From: Lonicera japonica
Taxonomy: Eukaryota > Streptophyta > Magnoliopsida > Dipsacales > Caprifoliaceae
Assembly: GCA_021464415.1 (NCBI GenBank)
Contig: CM038470.1
Coordinates: 33,784,099 to 33,848,098 of the forward strand
Direction: 5' to 3'
Length of the DNA: 64,000 nt
In this document: piece after piece, positions 56,770 to 64,000 of the stretch
Layout of the letters: the number at the start of each line of letters is the position of its first letter
Position numbering within the stretch: position 1 is the first letter of the stretch
The notes under the pieces: model-generated
Told to the model about the DNA's origin: nothing
Seen by the model: only the letters and a program-made list of their open reading frames with translations
Databases searched by the model: none
Program-made: the position numbers and the translations under genes

Positions 56770-58660
56770 TCTTGTATTTAGACGCTGGGATCAATTTTGC
56801 GGGCACTTTGAGGATATATCGAGCTTTTTTCTTTCTTCCCTTTTTTCCTTTCTTAAGGATTTTTCACTTAATTTTATTATTATTATTGTTGTTGTTTAAA
56901 ATAAATTGATTATTTCATAAATTGTGGTTCAATTTTATTTTGGACATTGGACCTAATGACTATAGTTCACATGTGTCTACGTTATACAAGTATTATATAT
57001 ATATATTTGAAAATGTTAAAAAAATGATTGCCAAAGTGCTCAATGATCGCTCTAGGTTCGCTTAGCGCCTTATAAAACATTAGGAATGGCATGACCATAA
57101 AACAAAAGAAGGCTTACGATAAGTGCATAAAGTTTTAAAAGTCCTGGGTGTTTCTAATCGGTATATAAATTTAGAAAATTAACTATACCAAAAAAACCAA
57201 AGCTAGACTCAGGCTTAAGCGGGCTATCCCTCTACAACATCCGCCACTGTTCAAGAACAAATCATGTACAACATGTGAATTAACAATTCAATAAATTATA
57301 TTTACAAATTTGTTATGTAGCCAAATTATACTCAATTGTTCCATAACCAAGTCTTGTATAACGTGTGAATTAACTACTCAGTATAGAGAAGGTGTAACAT
57401 GATTCCAGAGAGAGTTGATAATATGACAAAAAAAAATATTAACCGTCACTATAAGAGTTTTACCTTTTTGTGACCCTCGTTCAAATTAACTTTATGACAG
57501 TTTTCACAAAAAAAAAATATCATAAAAGTTGAAATATTTTAGTTTCATGACAATTATTTTTTTTTTTTAAAAAATGACTTTTGTTTATTTTTCACGATGT
57601 TTTCGGATTTACCATCATATCATAAAAGTTGAAATACAGCATAATGTTAACACATTACTTACCCATTTTATAAATAAGTCGGTGATTCGGCGAGAGAAAG
57701 TGTAATGATCCAATCCGCTTAAGTCTGAAAATACGATAAAAATAATTAAAATAATTTTTAATTATATAATTTACTATATCCACTCTCTACAAATAATAAA
57801 ATAACACAATAATTTTCTTTTATTAAAAATAACTAAACAGCGCCCGACTTGCACCATGTAAATTAAAGGGAGCAGTATATAATACGCATGAGTGAAAACA
57901 TCTCAATATAACATTTTATCAATTATAAAAAATTCACAATGCTGCCAATCAACTCCACAATTTCAACAAACCAGTACGTACCCCGGCCTCATACACCAAT
58001 CCTTCTTGGTAACATGTTAAAAACTACTCGCCTCACCCATCTCACTACATCGAAACTTCTCTCTAAACCTTACATGATCGGCTTATTAGACATTTTGGCA
58101 AATAAATTTAATTATATACTAATCAGTTCAACGACAATTTACTCATCACAAATAATTAACACCAAAAAATAATACCATAAAAATACTACCATAATCGTTC
58201 CTCCACTTACACAAAGTAAACCCCACAACTAAGCTCTTTGGTGCTCTCTATCATTTTTCTATCCCACTGTTATACGAAATGGTTACAAAAAATATAACAA
58301 ACTAAATATAAACTTTGGGAAATAGAATAGCAACTAGGCTCACCAATACTCTAATTAATTGCCACGTGGAGACACAATGCAAAATAAAAACAAGCCAACT
58401 AATGCTAACTCATCATATTCTTACATTGCACCTACTTTTACCTAGCACACACATGCTTACTCATCAAATTCTTACATTCCACCTCCACTTTCACCTAGCA
58501 CACATATACATATAAAAACATAAATAATATAATTTTTTAAGAAATTTTAAACAATATGAAAATATAGTGTTACAGAAAGGGGGTGAGGAATTTCAAACTT
58601 TAAGTTCCATTTGATAATAATATATATATATATATATATAAAGGGATATTAAAAAATAAA
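56770..58660. repeat. Segmental copy of the left edge of the window (about 820-2830)
   Basis: The order of shared pieces follows the left edge: ctatagttcacatgtgtc, gcataaagttttaaaagtcc, acaacatgtgaattaac, cataaccaagtcttgtataa, cataaaagttgaaata, acacattacttaccc, aaaacaagccaactaatgct and atatagtgttacagaaaggg. Short frames inside (57939-58172, 58315-58515) are not conserved. An (AT)n run lies at 58618-58639. Confidence 0.85.
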
Positions 58661-59046
58661 CTTTGTTTGAAAAAAAATTCTATAAACTTATATCAAGAAA
58701 CATGTTAAACTTCTATAAACTTATATCAAGAAACATGTTAAATTATACATGATTGATTTATTATTATTATCAAAATAAGATTAAGACCTACAAGGTCAAC
58801 AAATCGAATCAAAAAAAAAAAACCCAAAACTAAAACGAAGAAACCTAGCATAAATCAAATATATTTGGTTCGGATTTAGGTTGTGTTTTTGCAAACCCTA
58901 ACTGAATCGAACCAAACCAAATTAATGTTTTTTGCTTAATTACACTTATGTTACCCGATCTTAGTATTACCCTTTATGCTATTACATGAAAATATATTAT
59001 TATTCAACCTGAATAACTTCGTGTACGTTGTTTGCTTGATATCTAT
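58661..59046. other. Intergenic with a local 37-bp duplication
   Basis: tataaacttatatcaagaaacatgtta occurs twice in tandem (about 58680-58741). No gene was seen. Confidence 0.5.
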
Positions 59047-59232
59047 TTATAATTTGAGGCAATGGGTTTAAAGGGTCTCTTACAAAATTAAAACCACTAA
59101 AAGGACACCTTATATTCCTGTTGTAAAATAAGGACAATTAATATAATCGTGACACACGTCTTACAAAAATTAAGCCAAAATGAGAAAAAAAACCCTTTAT
59201 TTTTTGGTTAATTACGAGTTGTGCCATCAACC

Positions 59233-59475
59233 TCCCACTCGCATTTAGTGTAAAATCGTTTTTGGACTGAAATATTTTACTGCAAAAACGATTTTGCACT
59301 AAATGCGCATGTAATCTTTAGAAACATTTCACTACAAAATTGATTTTACACTAAATGCGCATACAATCTTTAGAAACATTTTATTGCAAAAACGATTTTG
59401 CACTAAATCCGAGTGCAATTTACTAGAAATATTTGACTGCAAAAATCCTTTTGCACTAAATTCGAGTGCAATTTA
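59233..59475. repeat. Tandem palindromic repeats in MULE-1
   Basis: Four diverged units of 60-65 bp contain ctgcaaaaacgattttgca followed by ctaaatgcg(c/a). The motif gcaaaa...ttttgc is an inverted repeat. It is analogous in position and style, but not in sequence, to the arrays in MULE-2 and MULE-3. Confidence 0.88.
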
Positions 59476-59712
59476 ACATAGATAATCAATGTTTTTCGCA
59501 TTTAAATAAACAACTTACAAAGAATAGCAACATCTTGATATTGTTTATTCCACAAAAATAGAAAAACATCATCATTCATATATCAAAATCAAAATTACAT
59601 TCTTTTAAAATCAAAACTAAAGGAATCTGAAAATATTCTCAAATACCATCATACCAAGAATTTCAAATTTTCAAAATTCGCTAAATGTAATTATACTATG
59701 CCATAGTAAAAT

Positions 59713-60708
59713 CTAAACAATTAATGCAGTGCACGTCTTCGTATTGTGATATCCATAACGGTTACACCTTTCACACTTCTGTTTTTTCTTTCTGCTTGAG
59801 TCAGTGCTCTCAATTTGATTCTTTTTAGGACGACCGAGTTGAGTTTTACAATCGGGAAGTAAAATTTTTGATACATTAGAGACATTAGTAGGACGGTCAG
59901 AAGTTGACACCGGGTAAATTATATGAGCATAAGAGCTCTGAAAGTTACACGTAAAGAAACAAGGATCGCAATAGTCATAAACAACCTTCCTATTATTCAA
60001 AATACACAAAACGGCATGTGAACATGGGAAGGCATCAATCCTCCATGAATTACAACCACATTCCCATGTCAAAAGATCTACGTGATAAGACTTTTGCTAT
60101 ATAACTTCAAAGATCGAATCAAATGATTTGACAACCCTCCATGTCGAACTCTCATTAACCTTCTCCTTCAAGCATTTTTCAACCTCTGGACACAAGAGAG
60201 TTTTCCAACTCGTTCGAAACTCAATGGATCCTCCCGGAAATCTTTGTCCAATACCTATAATAGCATTAGCCTAAGCACTACAATTACGTGGTCCGTGTGC
60301 TTCAATTTCATCAACACAACTCATAGAACCTGAAGAACTACTAGCACACTGATCATCTGACGGCAAAAATTTAGAACCTTCCGCCCGCCTAACAAAAATA
60401 TTTATATTTTTCACTATTTTTACCATTGCGAAACAAACCATGCATTGAATTTCATCATTCCCATCTAAAACAAACTCTTTGTCATCACGAGTAACAAATA
60501 GGTCTACACACAAGGGATTAATATCGGACCACCTCTCACACACCAAACGTTTTAGTTCTTCAACACTCATACCAAGAAACAATCGAATTCTAAAAGAACA
60601 ACCGTTATAATAAACCATGCCTATAATGCCTCTATCAATATCCCTAAAAAATGAGACATAAAAACTTAGAAGAAATACATTGCATAACAAACATGTATGT
60701 TCATTCAT
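59713..60708 (-). pseudogene. MuDR-type transposase, catalytic domain deleted, two stop codons
   Basis: MULE transposases bind the terminal repeats and cut with a DDE domain. On the minus strand, one frame runs from 60708 to 59713 with TAG stops at 60271-60273 and 60097-60099. The N-terminal part (MVYYNGCSFRIRLFLGMSVE, then LVCERWSDI) is the usual start region. [10 protein letters not shown] then looks like the beginning of the Mutator DNA-binding domain. The frame next jumps to the C-terminal region: [23 protein letters not shown], a SWIM zinc finger CGCNSWRIDAFPCSHAV, YCDPCFFTCNFQSSYAHIIYP and a zinc knuckle CERCNRYGYHNTKTC. The whole DDE core, several hundred residues, is absent, so it cannot catalyse transposition. 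The stop codons and deletion are seen directly. Confidence 0.9.
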
Positions 60709-61695
60709 TCACAAATGAAATCACACATTTAAACTAACCAAAACCTACAACGTAAGAATCAAATGCATAAATAATGCACTTAAAAAAACTTAGATCAAAA
60801 ACTAAAAAACTGCAAAATCAATTTTGCAATTTTTTTTGCACAAAGGAGAAAAAGGAAAAACAGAGCATATACATAAATAGATCACAAGGATGCTAAAACT
60901 AATTTTAAAAACATGAACAATCACTCATTATTGGATCAAATCTTCCAAACATAAGCTAAAACAACCAAAATGAAGTAATATTTCTACAACTTTTACACAA
61001 ATAAAAGCAAAAAACGTGATAGCTTTCTATAATCTAAATATATCATCAAAACTAAAACACTGCAAAATCAGTTTTGCAGTTTTTCTGTAGTTAAGAGGAA
61101 AAGAAAAAGGAAAACAAAGCATTCAATTGCTATTTCATAAAATCCTCCATAATCTAAATATACATGGATTGATTGAACGCTATTTCATCAAATCCTCCAA
61201 ATATAAGCTAGAACAAACCAAAACGAAGCAAAATCACAACTAAAAACATTAAAAGAGAAAAAGAAAAAAGCTATACCTAGATAGTGCTTCAACATCCATG
61301 GAGCTAAGAAATTTCTTCTCATTTTCTTCGTTAATCCCGTTGATCTATGATGCTTTCCATCAATCTAAGATGATAGCATTCCTCTCTTGAATCGTACTGT
61401 GATTTTCCCTCTCTTCTCGCCTCTCCCTACGAATTGTGTCGCCTATCCCTCCTCCCTTTTTTTGTGAGCATGATTTTGAGTTGAAAGAGGGAAGGGTAGT
61501 TTAGTCATTTTAAAATTCCTAAATTATCTAATTTATAAAAGACAAAATACTTACAACTAACCTAAAAACCAAAATTGTCCTTACAATAAAACAATAATAT
61601 GAAAGAATCCTTCATTTATTAAGCTAATGTATGATGTCCTTTTGTTGTATAAAATTATGAAAGGAGGTCTCTGAACCCATTTTCCCTTATAATTT

Positions 61696-62939
61696 ATTTT
61701 TCAAGTCACCCGTATAGTTTTTATTGTGCTACATTTCATCTTGGTTCACGAATTGAGTTATGAATTTAATTATGATCATATGAAGTGATGGATAGTTCAT
61801 TACATTATCTGCATTTGGTTATGCACGTGCAATATGTAGCCTACATACTAACATAATTTCCTAATCTAAAAAATTTCCTTGGCCACATAAATGCCAGACA
61901 AAGGTTGCCTCTAATTTATTGTTGCAAATTATATATATATGGATATGAAAACCAAATAATTTTGAAACGAACCAAACAAAAAGTTTTGTTCGCGTTCAAA
62001 AATTGAATCCGAACTGAAGATACCCTAATTTTGCGTGCCATTACTTCAAATTCTTCTTCAAAACCTTGTAAGTTTCAATCTCATTCTGTTCACCGAACGT
62101 TTTTGGGTCATTGCAAGCATGTATCCGAAAAAAAAAGCGAGAGCCAAAACAATAAACAAACTCTGTATCTCCCCGCCGGCATTATTGTTTGGTAGATTCA
62201 AGTTGATGAGGAAAAGGGTGGATTAAATTTTTTTTGAGAAATGTGATTAAGAACTCAAGATAGGAGGATCTTAACACTGGTCGATTAATATAATCTTAAC
62301 ATTAATCATCTGCCAGCAATTGTGGAAATTGTGATTAAGATCTCGGGATATGAGGATCTTAATACTCTAATATCATGTAAAATATATAGATAAGAGAGAT
62401 ATATTAAATTGAATTAGATTATGTAAATCATTACAATGAAGAATGCCTTATATAAGCTTGTGTGAAACATAAATGCAGAATGTATAATAGCCTAAATATG
62501 AAATATAGGATTAAAGAGATTTAGGGAAGATTGAGGTTGACTATATTAACTATATGCCTAATATAAGATATTTATATTATATATATTAACAATTGGTACG
62601 TAAGCTTTGTTGGAATTTGGGTGGTGTACTGGGTTATACCTTCACATTTTAGAATGATTGATACTTTTTTTGTTTTTCCGTCAATTTTTGTTTTAATTAT
62701 ACTATTAATGGTACTGTCATTAAATTGCATTATTAACATAAGGTTGGTTTAAACTTTGAAGACTTAACGGAAGTGAATGTTATTGAATTGCGTGGATACC
62801 TACATTTAATTAAGGGTAATATTGGATACACACAAAATTCTTATTTTCATCCCGCTTTACTATTAAACAATTGACAAAAATAATCACTTTTTTCGCCAAA
62901 CAACTCCCAACTCTATCTCTTCAAGCCGGTTTTCAAGAC
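61696..62939. other. Intergenic AT-rich sequence, no gene
   Basis: A 63-codon frame at 62035-62226 lacks a recognisable domain. A sequence with gatcttaa and taagatc motifs at 62260-62360 is locally repetitive. No transposon termini were found. Confidence 0.4.
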
Positions 62940-64000
62940 ATCATATTTTTTGACACGAAATTACAAACTAACAAGCAGACAATTTCAACAAAAGAGGACC
63001 TATGTTTTGGAAGGCACATATACCCAATTTAAAGGATGCCTAGTCCCTCAAAATGGATTTAATGATCCAACGGGCATGAAAAGTAGACGATATCAGTACG
63101 AAATGAAAAACCAGATGAAACTCCTCCGCCAAGCTCTTGATGTCAAAAAAAATTGCCTCTATTTCCCACGGATGCGCTATATCCAAAAAGGCAATGTTAA
63201 TAATAATTTTAGAATCACCAAAAATAGCTAGCCCATAACTGGAGACGAAGTGAAAACCTTTTTAATGACGCCATCCAGAACTCTGCAGGACTAATTTAGC
63301 AAAACACAACCTGAATCAACCTAATTAGAACCCGAAACAAAAGCCCATCACACAAGATAAAAGAACCATCTGCCTTGATTGCCTGAAGAGAAACCAAAGA
63401 AGAAAATGCCTCCCAAGCAGTAGAAAAAAAACTAAAGCTGTAAACCGAGCAATCTGAAGTCAAACACGAAGCTCGATGAAATACAAAACACGGACACTTT
63501 TCCACCTTTTCAAAAAGAAGCGAATTCCTCGCTTTCTATAAAGTCCAGGCAATATAAACCAGCGCCTGGAACAAAGACCTATTAGCTACTCCACTGTTAA
63601 CCAAAACATCAAACCATTTAGTAGCACATACCAAATCTCAGCAGCAAAAGGGCACCTGAAAATCAAATGTTCAATGGACTTTATTTCATTATTACATCTC
63701 GGACACAAGTGGAAGAACCGCGATTTATAACCCATATGAAGGCCTCCCTTATGAAGGATTTAACAACCTTTAAGGACACTAGGCTAGAACCACGAAGGCC
63801 TATTACATTTTTTAGCTTCCAAAAACGAGAAATCAGGAAAATAAAGACATGATAATTTTAGCCCAATAAGCATTTGGATCATTAATAAGTCTACAACCTT
63901 TCTTAGCTAACAAATTAAAGCTTGGTTAAAACTCTATTCTCTAAATCCTAATCCCCCACAAATTTCTAGTTTCGATTTGTCTTCCCATAGTTTCCAACTA
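62940..64000 (-). mobile_element. L1-type LINE on the minus strand, running off the window
   Basis: Reading from the right edge leftwards: a conserved RT C-terminal GGLGFRE (63940-63957), FNQALI and NDPNAYWAKI, then the zinc region CPRCNN with IKSIEHLIFRCPFAAEIW (about 63640-63710). RNase H-like pieces follow: KADGSFILCDG, then GDSKIIINI and PWEIEAIFFDIKSLAEEF (about 63080-63400). Several stops and frameshifts break the frame, so it is a pseudogene-like remnant. Its 3' end lies near 62940, but no poly(A) or target repeat was identified. The open frame at 62950-63231 on the other strand is its shadow. Confidence 0.75.

Larger units (their letters stand above)
59056..61686 (-). mobile_element. 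Mutator-like element (MULE-1) with deleted transposase gene
   Basis: It is flanked by a perfect 9-bp repeat TTATAATTT (59047-59055 and 61687-61695). The terminal inverted repeats are about 50 bp and imperfect: left GAGGCAATGGGTTTAAAGGG, right (inward) GGGAAAATGGGTTCAGAGAC, both reaching aaaaggaca. Inside, on the minus strand, lies a MuDR-type reading frame (59713-60708). Repeats of the type actgcaaaaacgattttgca lie near the left end (59233-59475), with related tgcaaaatc(a/a)gttttgca motifs at 60810-60835 and 61055-61085. The element resembles a former autonomous MULE that lost its catalytic core. Confidence 0.93.

Noticed and set aside
58860..62020. Possible hAT element around MULE-1, suggested by ggttcgg/ccgaacc-like motifs at 58865-58925 and 61945-62015
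   Set aside because: No matching terminal inverted repeats or 8-bp target duplication could be found outside these motifs.
62950..63231. 93-codon plus-strand frame at the right edge
   Set aside because: The minus strand carries the LINE RNase H region, so this frame is its shadow.

Overview
The window is nuclear DNA of a flowering plant, most likely a dicot. It is very AT-rich and dominated by plant transposable elements (Athila-type Ty3/gypsy, Ty1/copia, L1-type LINEs with a plant RNase H domain, CACTA, Mutator-like, hAT). Its host genes are of the intron-containing plant type. There is no operon structure, no tRNA or rRNA gene that I could recognise, and no CRISPR array.

Only two host gene families are recognisable. 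One is an F-box gene (12182-13284, + strand). It has an N-terminal F-box and an F-box-associated domain, and its C-terminal half resembles S-locus F-box (SLF) proteins, but a single 1-nt frameshift breaks it. The other is a T2/S-type ribonuclease present as three decayed copies on the + strand (4159-4913, 29589-30141, 44194-44631). Copies 1 and 2 keep one intron between the parts that would carry the two catalytic regions, which is the S-RNase gene structure. RNase relatives and an SLF-like F-box gene interleaved within about 40 kb of repeat-choked DNA suggest an S-locus (gametophytic self-incompatibility) region or a relic of one. That is inference.

Layout. 1-4100: AT-rich flank and dispersed repeats. 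4159-4913: RNase copy 1. 6712-9900: two-unit tandem duplication, the second unit carrying a 542-bp hAT element with 8-bp TSD. 12182-13284: F-box gene. 13490-16510: duplicated flank with a 280-bp tandem repeat and long G tracts. 17608-18755: right end of a CACTA element with palindromic subterminal repeats. 19009-29069: Athila-type retrotransposon (1652-bp LTRs, TSD CTTAC, tRNA-Asp PBS) inserted upstream of RNase copy 2. 34334-40674: Mutator-like element (10-bp TSD) with a Ty1/copia element nested inside on the minus strand. 40888-43279: complete non-autonomous CACTA element (TSD TTA). 44194-44631: RNase copy 3. 46690-49320: LINE pieces and a possible plastid transit-peptide exon. 49673-52459: second Mutator-like element with a nested LTR-like insertion. 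53558-54107: 5'-truncated antisense LINE with a 12-bp TSD. 59056-61686: third Mutator-like element (9-bp TSD) with a deleted transposase. 62940-64000: LINE running off the right edge.

The sequence between these elements consists largely of diverged segmental copies of itself. The RNase gene plus upstream and downstream flank was copied at least three times, and a left-edge block (about 780-2760) recurs at 55590-58660. Because paralogous empty sites exist in the window, many insertion boundaries could be fixed to the base. All alignments were made by eye, and no database search was run.
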